DNA of 14,105 nt from Hyphococcus sp. (GCA_021604585.1 BQJG01000077.1:1-14105), one strand, 5' to 3'; counted from the first letter of the stretch, positions 1 through 6,628 are shown. Made by a program: numbers and translations. Notes: generated by a model from the sequence alone, not told the origin.

Positions 1-37
1 ATGTATCGCGCGATCATCGGGGCCGCAAAGCGAACTT

Positions 38-352
38 TTGAGGGCGCTTGGCGGCCTTGATCCCGTCCTGTTTTCCCGGAGCAGGCTGTTGATCCTCGCC
101 TATCTTTGCGCCGTGCCGGAGGCGACCTTCACGGAACTGAAAACCGGCATCGGTGGGACGGATGGAAATGTATTCATCCATCTGAAAAAACTGTGCGATC
201 GTCGATATGTGCTGAAGCGCCAGAGCAAGCGCTTGGGCAAGGAAACGATAATCTGCATAACGCCTGATGGACGAAAGGCTCTTCATCGCTTTCGCATGGC
301 GCTCACGCAGATCGACGATTTGGCGGCTGGCGGGAGCAAGCAAGATGCGTGA
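38..352 (+). CDS. Winged-helix (MarR/ArsR-like) transcriptional regulator, possibly 5'-truncated
   Basis: Small DNA-binding regulator of the winged-helix type (HTH_34-like). Residues about 9-60 form the helix-turn-helix: an N-terminal helix (SRLLILAYL), then a segment with TELKTGIGGTDGNVFIHLKKL, read here as the positioning and recognition helices. The wing follows at about 61-75 (KETIICITPDGRKAL). The GxTDGNxxxHLxKL pattern is typical of this family. The frame is open from the left edge and the start given is a TTG, so the true start may lie outside the window; the family usually has about 100 residues, so little is missing. The stop overlaps an ATG (345) in the frame of the next gene, which suggests coupling with the ABM gene. 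It probably regulates the operon it heads. Function as a regulator is fairly sure; the ligand is unknown. Confidence 0.7.
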   Translation: MRALGGLDPVLFSRSRLLILAYLCAVPEATFTELKTGIGGTDGNVFIHLKKLCDRRYVLKRQSKRLGKETIICITPDGRKALHRFRMALTQIDDLAAGGSKQDA

Positions 353-416
353 GCGTGGCAAGATCAGCGAATGCGTGCAGCGGGCCCCCAGGACAGACGC
401 GCACGGGCCTTTTGCG

Positions 417-800
417 TTGAACCGGCGATCCATTCTCGTATTCGGCGCCTCAGGCTTGTGCCTGACGGCTTGTGCAGGCTTATCAAACACGGAGGAAAAC
501 AATATGTTCAATGTACTGAACAGGATCACTTGCGTTGCCGGTGAACGGGAGCGCGTCGCGTCGATCATTGCCGAGAGCGCCAAGGCGTTGCCGGGTTGCC
601 GTCTTTACGCAGTGTCCCTCGATCGTCAGGACGAAAATGCGATCTGGGTCTATGAAGTCTGGGCGTCAGAACAGCATCACGCGGAGTCGCTCAAACTGGA
701 CAGCATTCAACAGGCGATGATGGCGGCCCGCGACTCTATTACCGGCGCGGAAAGAATTTTCGCCGCGGATAGCTTCTCCATGACAGGCGACAATTTCTGA
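417..800 (+). CDS. ABM-domain (putative quinol monooxygenase-like) protein with Tat/lipoprotein leader; start uncertain
   Basis: The C-terminal ~98 residues (from the ATG at 504) form an antibiotic biosynthesis monooxygenase (ABM) domain, a small dimeric alpha/beta fold. Signs are the opening strand (MFNVLNRITC), helix (GERERVASIIAESAK), the LPGCRLYAVSLD strand and the IWVYEVWAS strand followed by HHAESL. Family members act on quinols or other small aromatics, or degrade haem; the substrate here cannot be told. Upstream in the same frame lies a complete export signal, from a TTG at 417: twin Arg (NRRSILVFG), a hydrophobic stretch and a lipobox (LTAC). A good ribosome site (GGAGG, 491-495) sits 8 bases before the ATG at 504, giving a cytoplasmic 98-residue form. 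A third start, the ATG at 345, overlaps the preceding stop. The domain is sure; the start, and hence the compartment, is not. Confidence 0.75.
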   Translation: MNRRSILVFGASGLCLTACAGLSNTEENNMFNVLNRITCVAGERERVASIIAESAKALPGCRLYAVSLDRQDENAIWVYEVWASEQHHAESLKLDSIQQAMMAARDSITGAERIFAADSFSMTGDNF

Positions 801-820
801 CACGCGCCGTTTCGTCCCCG

Positions 821-1699
821 ATGAACGCTTCTGCCGGACCGGCGTTGCCGGTCTATGGCGTCGCCATCCTGGCGGTGTTCCTCAGTTCCTCGATTGACAC
901 AATCGTCAAATATGCAGGGCCTGAAGCAGGCCTTCACATCCTGCTTGCCTGGCGGTTTTTCTTCGGCGCCATCATCGCCATTTTCGTCTACCGGTTGAGA
1001 AGCCACCAGGCGATCGGGGCCGCAAGCGTCCGCTTTCACGCGGCGAGAGGTTTGATTCAGCTTCTGTCGATATCGCTTTATTTCTATTCCATCACGCAGC
1101 TTTCGCTGGCGGTCGCGACCATTCTCAGTTTTACGTCCGTGCTCTTTGTTTTGCCCGTAGCCGCTATCCTGCTTGGCGAAAAAGTTTCGGCATTCGCTAC
1201 CCTTGCGGCGGCTGTCGGCTTTCTAGGCGTCGCGATCACTGTGCTGGATATCACGGCGCCCGGACACTCGGTTGAACTGACAGGCCCCGCCGGCGTAGCG
1301 GCTGGCCTTGCATCGGGATTTCTTACAGCTTTTCTGCTGGTGTTTCTCCGTCTCCGGTCTGCTTCCGAGGACCCTCATGTCATTTCGCTGTTCACTAATC
1401 TGGTCCCGGCGATTGTTCTGCTTCCAGTGCTCACGGGAATGTTCGGAGCGCCTTCACTAATGGAGATATTTGTGTTCTTCATTCTCGGCCTGCTTGGTTA
1501 CTCAGTCTGGTTTCTCCTTGCGGTCGCTTACGCCCGCGCGCCTGCGCAGGCGCTGGCGCCAACAGAATATCTCAGCGTCGCTATCGCCGCGCTCTACGGC
1601 TATGCGTTCTTTGGTGAAGGGATTGAACTCAGGATGATCGCCGGGAGCGCAGTGATCATCTGCGCCTGCTTGCTGGTGACAAGAGCACGATTAAAATAA
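821..1699 (+). CDS. DMT-superfamily EamA-type inner-membrane transporter
   Basis: A 292-residue inner-membrane protein with about ten hydrophobic helices in two repeats (roughly 10-140 and 155-288), the arrangement of EamA/RhaT-type drug/metabolite exporters of about 300 residues. Characteristic stretches are the first helix (VFLSSSIDTIVKYA), the WRFFFGAII segment of helix 2, and ATILSFTSVLFVLPVAAILL followed by GEK, the conserved end of the first EamA half. The second half repeats this near its end with APTEYLSVAIAALYGYAFFGEG. Such proteins export small metabolites or amino-acid derivatives; the substrate is unknown. The gene follows the ABM gene after 20 bases and has no clear ribosome site of its own, so translational coupling within the operon is likely. 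ABM enzyme plus exporter could deal with a reactive small molecule, but that is inference. Confidence 0.88.
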   Translation: MNASAGPALPVYGVAILAVFLSSSIDTIVKYAGPEAGLHILLAWRFFFGAIIAIFVYRLRSHQAIGAASVRFHAARGLIQLLSISLYFYSITQLSLAVATILSFTSVLFVLPVAAILLGEKVSAFATLAAAVGFLGVAITVLDITAPGHSVELTGPAGVAAGLASGFLTAFLLVFLRLRSASEDPHVISLFTNLVPAIVLLPVLTGMFGAPSLMEIFVFFILGLLGYSVWFLLAVAYARAPAQALAPTEYLSVAIAALYGYAFFGEGIELRMIAGSAVIICACLLVTRARLK

Positions 1700-1747
1700 T
1701 CGCATGAAAATCTTTTTGTCGTTTGCCCCCTGTTCATTCAGTCAAAC

Positions 1748-1920
1748 CCGGATAGCGTCAAAGAATTCGAAAGTATAAATGGGTTCGCGGTTTTTGCGCG
1801 CTAGGCCATTGAAAATGTTGCGAAAAATAGTGGCTCCCCTTCGTGAATGTGTATCGAACTTTGTGTCGGGCGCCGAAGGCGGAAATTAGGGCGCTTTTGC
1901 AGGAAGTTGGCGCTTCTTAA
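1748..1920 (+). repeat. Dispersed repeat copy A (degraded; matches 12878-13053)
   Basis: Bases 1831-1917 match 12966-13052 without gaps at about 70 of 87 positions by hand count, including 19 identical bases at the start (1831-1849) and a further 14 at 1851-1864. A weaker, gapped match continues upstream to about 1748. Read in the frame of copy B, this copy encodes WLPFVNVYRTLC followed by RAPKAEIRALLQEVGAS and a TAA (1918-1920). A TAG sits directly before the Trp codon, and one base is missing relative to copy B just upstream. If it was ever coding, it is now broken. It lies between the EamA gene and the hipBA control region. Confidence 0.75.
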
Positions 1921-2002
1921 TCCATAGATTTATGGCTTGCCGGCGGTCGCAGCAGCAAAGCCGGGTAGGGGGTTGTCGCCCGCTGGCGACTCAATGAGAA
2001 TA

Positions 2003-2016
2003 TTCCCGATCGGTAA
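2003..2016. promoter_or_regulatory. hipBA operator copy 1 (imperfect)
   Basis: TTCCCGATCGGTAA, a one-mismatch version of the palindrome seen twice more downstream. Its centre (2009.5) is exactly 49 bp from the centre of copy 2. It is probably a HipB binding site, the farthest from the gene. Confidence 0.65.
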
Positions 2017-2051
2017 TATATACATCAATTCTGCCCGTTCTAGGAGTATTA

Positions 2052-2065
2052 TTCCCGATCGGGAT
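2052..2065. promoter_or_regulatory. hipBA operator copy 2
   Basis: TTCCCGATCGGGAT, with the perfect 12-bp core TCCCGATCGGGA centred at 2058.5. It lies just upstream of the -35 element of the hipB promoter and 49 bp from each of the other two copies. It is a likely HipB binding site. Confidence 0.75.
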
Positions 2066-2073
2066 TATTTATC

Positions 2074-2102
2074 TTGATTTTCGAAATTCTGACATCTATA
2101 TT
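2074..2102 (+). promoter_or_regulatory. sigma-70-type promoter of hipBA
   Basis: TTGATT (2074-2079), a 17-bp spacer and TATATT (2097-2102). Transcription would start near 2109, inside operator copy 3 and about 12 bases before the hipB ATG. Repressor bound at copy 3 would cover the -10 end and the start site. Confidence 0.65.
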
Positions 2103-2115
2103 CCCGATCGGGAAT
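2100..2115. promoter_or_regulatory. hipBA operator copy 3, overlapping -10, start site and ribosome site
   Basis: ATTCCCGATCGGGAAT is a perfect 16-bp palindrome centred at 2107.5, ending 5 bases before the hipB ATG at 2121. It overlaps the end of the -10 element and contains the only ribosome-site-like stretch (GGGA, 2110-2113) in front of hipB. This is the arrangement expected for autorepression of a toxin-antitoxin operon. Confidence 0.8.
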
Positions 2116-2120
2116 TAATT

Positions 2121-2336
2121 ATGACACCTAAACAAATCGGCTTGAAGATACGTGAATTACGCAAGCGCCAAGGCCTGCGCCAGGACCAGCTCGCCGGCGC
2201 CGCTGGCGTCGGCTTGCGCTTTCTCATTGAATTGGAAGCAGGCAAAGAAACCGCGCAACTCGGCAAAACGCTGGCGGTCTTGAACGCCCTCGGCTGCAAG
2301 TTCGAACTTGCCGGTCCCGACGGGGAGGGCGCATGA
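2121..2336 (+). CDS. hipB: HipB-like antitoxin / XRE-family repressor (y4mF type)
   Basis: A 71-residue Cro/CI-type helix-turn-helix protein. Residues 3-20 give helix 1 (IGLKIRELRKRQGLRQ), then DQLAGAAGVGLRFLIELEAG holds the HTH, followed by KETAQLGKTLAVLNALGCKFEL, the sequence typical of the y4mF/HipB antitoxin group. The protein is shorter than E. coli HipB and lacks a long C-terminal tail. Its role is to bind and neutralise HipA and to repress the operon from the three palindromes upstream. Its stop overlaps the hipA start as ATGA (2333-2336), indicating translational coupling and near-equal synthesis. The start is fixed by the short leader and by operator copy 3 immediately upstream. Family assignment is confident; DNA binding to the palindromes is inferred. 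Confidence 0.9.
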   Translation: MTPKQIGLKIRELRKRQGLRQDQLAGAAGVGLRFLIELEAGKETAQLGKTLAVLNALGCKFELAGPDGEGA

Positions 2337-3592
2337 CCAAGACGCTCAATGTCTGGTGGGCCGGCGAGATCGTCGGCGCTTTGACCATCGACCCTCACGG
2401 CGAAATGGGATTTGCATATGCTCCGGAATGGCTAGCAAATCATGGCAAGCCAGCTTTGTCATTCTCCTTGCCGAAACGGGAAGATCCCTTCAGCCGGCGC
2501 GAATGCCGTCCGTTCTTCGAAGGATTGTTGCCGGAGGAAAGCCAGCGCATCGCCGTCGCCGGCGCTCTCGGCGTATCTCAAGGCAACGAATTCAAACTCT
2601 TGACTGAACTCGGCGGCGAGGTCGCCGGCGCGTTGACGTTATGGCCGGAAGGGGAGGCGCCGCCGGAGCCGTCACTTGCAAAACAGAATAAACCACTCGG
2701 CGAAGCAGCTCTTGTCGAACTGCTTGATGAGTTGCCGGCGCGTCCCTTCCTCGCCGGTCGCGAGGGCCTGCGCCTGTCGCTTGCCGGGGCGCAATCGAAA
2801 ATTCCAGTTGTCCTCGTCAATGGCGAAATCGCATTGCCAGCGTCAGGGGAAGCGACAAGCCATATCCTGAAGCCGCCGATTGAACGGTTCTCCGGAACGA
2901 CAGAGAACGAAGCCTTTGCCATGAGACTTGCAAAAAAGATTGGGCTGTCCGTCGCCGAAGTTGAAATCAGACGCGCCGACGACCGCTCCTTTCTGCTTGT
3001 CGAGCGATATGACCGCGTTCGCGGCGATGACGGCGTTTTGCGTCGCTTGCATCAGGAGGATTATTGTCAGGCGCTTGGCTACACTTCGGACCGAAAGTAT
3101 GCCGCCGACGGCGGCCCGGTCTTTCGCGACTGTTTCGCTCTGCTGCGTCGTGCGGCGACGCGGCCCGCCGTTGAGGTCTTGAAACTATTCGACGCGGCGA
3201 TCTTCAATTTGATTATCGGCAACGCCGACGCCCATGCAAAAAATTTCAGCCTGCTACATCGTGAAAACGGCGCCATTGAACTGGCGCCGCTCTATGATCT
3301 TCTGTCCACTGTCTATTATCCGGAACTGTCGCCGCGTCTGGCGATGAAGATCGCCAAGCGCCATACGCTGGAAGAATTGAAACCGGGCGATTGGGACAAA
3401 TTTGCTGACGAGACGGCGCTGGCGCTGCGGTTCATCAGAACGCGAGCGAAGGAATTGGCTAACGCAGTGAGCGACACACTCGGCGAAACAAAAGCCGAGT
3501 TATTGGAATCCGCGTCTGACAGAAAAACCGTTCACGATATCTCCGACTTGATAAGCGCCCGCGCGATCTCCTTTCGCCAGCGCATTTCTTAA
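2333..3592 (+). CDS. hipA: HipA-type serine/threonine kinase toxin
   Basis: A 419-residue full-length HipA-family kinase. In E. coli, HipA phosphorylates glutamyl-tRNA synthetase and so halts translation; the target here is not known. The N-terminal HipA domain (about 4-105) includes FFEGLLPEESQR. The kinase core carries the phosphorylatable loop LRLSLAGAQSK with Ser149 in the place of E. coli Ser150. Lys180 (SHILK) corresponds to the ATP-binding lysine, Asp299 in GNADAHAKNFS is the catalytic Asp, and Asp322 in APLYDLLS is the metal-binding Asp. All expected key residues are present, so the toxin looks intact. It overlaps hipB by 4 bp and is made from the same transcript. No HipS-like third gene is present, so this is the classical two-gene form. 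Confidence 0.92.
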   Translation: MTKTLNVWWAGEIVGALTIDPHGEMGFAYAPEWLANHGKPALSFSLPKREDPFSRRECRPFFEGLLPEESQRIAVAGALGVSQGNEFKLLTELGGEVAGALTLWPEGEAPPEPSLAKQNKPLGEAALVELLDELPARPFLAGREGLRLSLAGAQSKIPVVLVNGEIALPASGEATSHILKPPIERFSGTTENEAFAMRLAKKIGLSVAEVEIRRADDRSFLLVERYDRVRGDDGVLRRLHQEDYCQALGYTSDRKYAADGGPVFRDCFALLRRAATRPAVEVLKLFDAAIFNLIIGNADAHAKNFSLLHRENGAIELAPLYDLLSTVYYPELSPRLAMKIAKRHTLEELKPGDWDKFADETALALRFIRTRAKELANAVSDTLGETKAELLESASDRKTVHDISDLISARAISFRQRIS

Positions 3593-3724
3593 CACGCATT
3601 TTGCGCTGATAACGCTTCAGAGCTTAGGCGCCTCCCCGGTTCCTTGGGCGCGCGGAGACGTTTTTTCGTGGTCTTTCTCGGCAGCAGGCTCCATCGACGA
3701 GCTGGAAGGCTTCCTGCGATCTGT

Positions 3725-3761
3725 GCCTGGCCGAAGTTGTTACCTCGACCAGGCTGTTTTT
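3725..3761 (+). terminator. Likely Rho-independent terminator of hipBA
   Basis: Stem GCCTGG (3725-3730) pairs with CCAGGC (3749-3754), with further partial pairing inside (CGA/TCG), and is followed by TGTTTTTC (run of T at 3757-3761). It lies about 130 bases after hipA and directly beyond the end of the convergent minus-strand gene. On the minus strand there is no U-tract after the stem, so it serves the + strand. Confidence 0.55.
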
Positions 3762-3777
3762 CTAAGCTGACGTCAGA

Positions 3778-4329
3778 TCAAGCTGCGTGCTGCTGTTCAA
3801 GTGAGACCACCGGGAAGTCGATGTCGGTCTCCGCGACGTTATTCGTGAAGTTGGTGAGCGCATTCATTGCGACATGGGCGATCACCTCAAGGATGAGGCC
3901 GTCGTCAAGGCCAGCGGCCCGCGCGTCGGCGAGGTCGTTATCGCTGATCATGCCGCGCGCATTGATTACCCGCGTCGTGAGCGCCGCGACGGCATTGTCT
4001 GCCGGATTTTCCGCCCGGCCGCTGCGTGCGGCGGCGATCGCCTCTGCAGACAGCCCTGCGCCCTGGCCGAGCATTGTGTGCGCCGACAAGCAATATTGGC
4101 ATTGGTTGATCTGCGCCGAGGCAAGAGCGACGATTTCGCGCTGACGTGCGGAAAGTCGCCCTGTTGAGAGCGCGTCATTCGCGGCGAGGTAAGCGTTCAG
4201 CACAGCCGGCGCCTCCGCGAAAGTCGCATAGAGATTAGGGACCATGCCAATCTTGGCTTTCACGGCGGCAAGGGTCGCGGCTGTCTCGGAATCGGCTCGA
4301 TCTGCGCTTTTGGGGGTGATGCGGGGCAA
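3778..4329 (-). CDS. AhpD-like carboxymuconolactone decarboxylase family (peroxidase-related) protein
   Basis: A 183-residue all-helical protein of the CMD/AhpD superfamily. The core motif is E65-x11-C77-Q-Y-C80-L-S-A-H84, the Glu/CxxC/His set that in AhpD forms the thiol active site for peroxide or alkylperoxidase chemistry. The preceding MVPNLYATFAEAPAVLNAYL is typical of the uncharacterised peroxidase-related subgroup, and the length fits. It is probably a cytoplasmic oligomer. The start is a TTG (4327-4329), chosen because AGGAG (4337-4341 on the complementary strand) sits 7 bases ahead; no ATG fits. It diverges from an AraC regulator across about 100 bp, a common pairing in which the regulator controls the CMD gene. 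The physiological reductant and substrate are unknown. Confidence 0.87.
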   Translation of the reverse strand: MPRITPKSADRADSETAATLAAVKAKIGMVPNLYATFAEAPAVLNAYLAANDALSTGRLSARQREIVALASAQINQCQYCLSAHTMLGQGAGLSAEAIAAARSGRAENPADNAVAALTTRVINARGMISDNDLADARAAGLDDGLILEVIAHVAMNALTNFTNNVAETDIDFPVVSLEQQHAA

Positions 4330-4356
4330 GTGTACTCTCCTGTTGGTTCTTGTGTT

Positions 4357-4373
4357 GCGTCCATGCGGGACGC
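4357..4373. promoter_or_regulatory. Inverted repeat in the CMD/araC divergent region
   Basis: GCGTCC-ATGCG-GGACGC, perfect 6-bp arms around a 5-bp centre, lies between the two divergent genes, with a smaller repeat GTAC-N5-GTAC at 4387-4399. It is a candidate binding site for the adjacent regulator or an unidentified dimeric repressor. No binding is shown by the sequence alone. Confidence 0.35.
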
Positions 4374-4431
4374 TTGATCAATGCTCGTACTTTGGGTACA
4401 TTTGGTGCGCGTTAATTTGCAGATCGTTCAG

Positions 4432-5268
4432 ATGGACCCATTTGCGGCATTGTTCCGACACTTCTCGCCAAGAGCGCAGGCGTTCTTCGCCGGCAATCTG
4501 TGCGTGACCGAGACATTCGACGCTGCTGGCGAACGCGGCTATTTGCACATTCTGAGGTCCGGCGTTCTGCGAATGACCGCCGAGGGGCGCGATGATGTCC
4601 TGCTGACCGAAGGCGCTGTTATCCTTTTTCCACGCCCGCACACCCATGGCTTCTTTCCGGACCCTTCGACCGGCGCCGATCTTGTCTGTGCAACGATCGA
4701 TCTTGGAAGCAGAGAGGGTAATCCGGTCGGCATGAGTTTGCCGGATCTCCTCGTCATTCCGCTTGCCGGAATCGAAACCCTGGGCCCGACGCTCGAGCTG
4801 TTGCTGAACGAAGCTTTTTCAGACCGCGAAGGCAGGCAGGTCGCGCTCGACAGGCTTTTCGAATATCTCCTTGTCCAGATCATCCGGCATGCGGTCGCGG
4901 CGAAATTGGTCGAAGCGGGCGTTCTGGCGGCTTTCGCCGACGCGCGTCTTGCCCGGGCGGTGGTCGCCATGCACGAAACGCCCCAGCGCATCTGGACGCT
5001 TGACGATCTCGCGCAGATCGCCGGCATGTCGCGAACAAGTTTTGCTTGCCGGTTTCGCGAGCTGACGGGCACAACGCCGATGGAGCATCTTGCCCGCTGG
5101 CGCATGACGCTCGCGCAAGTGCTCCTCCTGCAGGGCAAGCCGGTCAAATCAGTCGCTACGAAGGTCGGCTATGACAGCGCCGCTGCTTTGACGCGCGCCT
5201 TCGGGAAACTGATCGGCGCCTCGCCTCGGAACTGGCTCGCAGACCAGAGGCAGTCCATTCCGCTATGA
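4432..5268 (+). CDS. AraC-family regulator with N-terminal cupin domain
   Basis: A 278-residue regulator. The N-terminal half is a cupin (Cupin_6-like) sensor domain: about 35-75 runs from RGYLHILRSGVLRM to GAVILFPRPHTHGF. The C-terminal ~100 residues form the double helix-turn-helix of AraC/XylS proteins: first HTH at about 188-209 (TLDDLAQIAGMSRTSFACRF), then GTTPMEHLARWRMTLA, then the second HTH (SVATKVGYDSAAALTRAFGK) and the usual tail GASPRNWL. The ATG at 4432 was chosen because related proteins begin at MDP; an ATG at 4381 in the same frame would add 17 residues and has a GGGA 10 bases ahead. It diverges from the CMD gene and probably controls it. Family is sure; effector unknown. Confidence 0.88.
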   Translation: MDPFAALFRHFSPRAQAFFAGNLCVTETFDAAGERGYLHILRSGVLRMTAEGRDDVLLTEGAVILFPRPHTHGFFPDPSTGADLVCATIDLGSREGNPVGMSLPDLLVIPLAGIETLGPTLELLLNEAFSDREGRQVALDRLFEYLLVQIIRHAVAAKLVEAGVLAAFADARLARAVVAMHETPQRIWTLDDLAQIAGMSRTSFACRFRELTGTTPMEHLARWRMTLAQVLLLQGKPVKSVATKVGYDSAAALTRAFGKLIGASPRNWLADQRQSIPL

Positions 5269-5358
5269 CGGATTCAACTCCCCTTGTAGGCGGCATTCAT
5301 ACGCCTCGATCTGCGTCCGCTTCGTCAGCTTTTATTCGCAGCTTGGTAGAAAAGCGTC

Positions 5359-5856
5359 TCAGACTACGTGCTGCTTGTCTGTCTCGATCCTGAATTTCAG
5401 AAACGCGGCGCCGCCATAAACGGTCTCACCCACAAAGGTCGCGCCCGATCGGCGAAGCGCGCCAAGGCGCCGGCGCGACGGCGGCAAAAGAAAGGTGACA
5501 AATGGAATCCGTCCGTCGGCGGCGGCGAAGCGGAGAGCCTCCCGCGCGATGCGCGGACCAAGGCCGAAACTTTCAGGCTTCAGAACGAGGCCGAAGTCCC
5601 ATTCGTCGCCTTCCTTCTGGAAGCCGCCCCAACCGACATAGGCGCCGTCATGGAGGATCGCCCAATGGCCGAGACCGTCGCGCCGCCAGCAGGCTTCTTT
5701 GGCGGTGATGAATTCAGCGACGTCGCGGTCATCCCATGGGCGCGTCAGGAGCGGCAAGTGCTTCGCGACGCGCGCATCCGACATATGCGCGAGAATTTTC
5801 TCTGGCGAGATGTCCGTCAGGCGCACGAAGCAAATAGCGGTTTTGTCTTTCATCAT
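5359..5856 (-). CDS. GNAT-family N-acetyltransferase
   Basis: A 165-residue protein with the GNAT fold. The N-terminal part resembles RimJ/RimL-like acetyltransferases (FVRLTDISPEKILAHMSDAR, with helices before GHWAILHDGAYVGWGGF, the beta2-beta3 hairpin). The acetyl-CoA loop is at about 88-105 (FGLVLKPESFGLGPRIARE): G98-L-G100-P-R102 matches the G-x-G/A core of motif A. The C-terminal part (RRRLGALRRSGATFVGE) matches the late helix and strand where an Asn usually sits; here it is Arg-rich. The start at 5856 has GGGGAG about 10 bases ahead; an ATG at 5889 would place that site inside the gene. The substrate is not predictable. It is isolated between a + strand regulator and a UDG-like gene on the same strand 98 bp upstream. 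Confidence 0.8.
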   Translation of the reverse strand: MMKDKTAICFVRLTDISPEKILAHMSDARVAKHLPLLTRPWDDRDVAEFITAKEACWRRDGLGHWAILHDGAYVGWGGFQKEGDEWDFGLVLKPESFGLGPRIAREALRFAAADGRIPFVTFLLPPSRRRLGALRRSGATFVGETVYGGAAFLKFRIETDKQHVV

Positions 5857-5954
5857 TGCCTTGAATCTCCCCAAATAACCTGTCGGCATCCGTGTACAGA
5901 GGTTCTCTCCCGGTTAATCTGAGCAATTATCAACCCTCAATCGGAACTGGAACT

Positions 5955-6551
5955 TCATCTCTTTCGGAGCACGTCGCGCACTCGCCGCCGCAGATCAGGC
6001 AGGAGCTCTGTTTCAAACCATGGATTCTGGACCAGCCAGTTGCGGTTGCGCGGGCTCGGATGCGGCAGCACGATGGTTTTTGGCAGCGTCTCCCGCCAGC
6101 GTACGACCTCCGCGGTCAAGGCGCCGCCGCTCGTTCCAAGATGCCATTGCGCCGCATATCTTCCGAGAATGATCGTCAGGCGGATTTTTTCAAGCCGGCC
6201 CATCAGTTGATTTCGCCAGAGCGACGCGCATTCAGGACGCGGCGGCAGGTCGCCGTTCTTGCCGGCGCCTGGGAAACAAAACGCCATTGGCAGGATGGCG
6301 AACCGCGTCGGGTCATAGAAGTCCTTGCTGCTCACGCCCAACCAGTCGCGCAGGCGTTCGCCGGACGGATCATCGAATGGAATCCCGCGTTCATGTGTGC
6401 GGCGGCCGGGCGCCTGACCGGCAATCAGGATCGGCGCCGCCGTGTCCCATTGCAGGATCGGACGCGGCCCGAGCGGAAGGCCGTTGCACGCCGTGCAGGC
6501 GCTGACCGAAGCGAGCAGGGCCCTGTCTTCGTCCTGGTTACGCCCCGCCAT
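5955..6551 (-). CDS. Uracil-DNA glycosylase family protein (family 4/5-like, Fe-S)
   Basis: A 198-residue DNA-repair-type protein. Four Cys are spaced C19-x2-C22-x69-C92-x15-C108, the spacing used by family 4 uracil-DNA glycosylases to hold a [4Fe-4S] cluster. Motif 1 is GQAPG (45-49) followed by GIPFDDPSGERLRDWL, the uracil-stacking loop region with Phe59. Motif 2 is HPSPRN (164-169), the DNA-intercalation loop. Family 4 proteins normally have GEAPG; Gln replaces the Glu here and motif 2 looks more like families 3 and 5, so substrate range may differ. The start at 6551 is preceded by GGAAGGA; longer forms reach 6626. It would remove deaminated bases from DNA in the cytoplasm. It follows the outer-membrane gene by 77 bp on the same strand, probably by chance. 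Confidence 0.83.
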   Translation of the reverse strand: MAGRNQDEDRALLASVSACTACNGLPLGPRPILQWDTAAPILIAGQAPGRRTHERGIPFDDPSGERLRDWLGVSSKDFYDPTRFAILPMAFCFPGAGKNGDLPPRPECASLWRNQLMGRLEKIRLTIILGRYAAQWHLGTSGGALTAEVVRWRETLPKTIVLPHPSPRNRNWLVQNPWFETELLPDLRRRVRDVLRKR

Positions 6552-6628
6552 CACGACATCCTTCCCGTTCCATCCCAACCTGACGGAGCAACAGTGTTCA
6601 TCAGGCGGTGTACGGACAGCTCGCACAT

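Noticed and set aside
14..583. 189-codon minus-strand ORF
   Set aside because: It is antisense to the winged-helix gene and the ABM leader, with no domain-like sequence.
3627..3666. GCGCC/GGCGC hairpin followed by TTTTTT just after hipA
   Set aside because: The stem is short and lies about 10 bases from the T run; the hairpin at 3725-3761 is the better terminator, though this one might contribute.
3644..4144. 166-codon + strand ORF
   Set aside because: It is antisense to the AhpD-like gene and runs through the hipBA terminator hairpin.
4539..5147. 202-codon minus-strand ORF
   Set aside because: It lies antisense within the AraC gene; Ser/Arg-rich composition typical of shadow frames.
5368..5922. 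184-codon + strand ORF
   Set aside because: It is antisense to the GNAT gene, whose conserved motifs make the minus strand the coding one.
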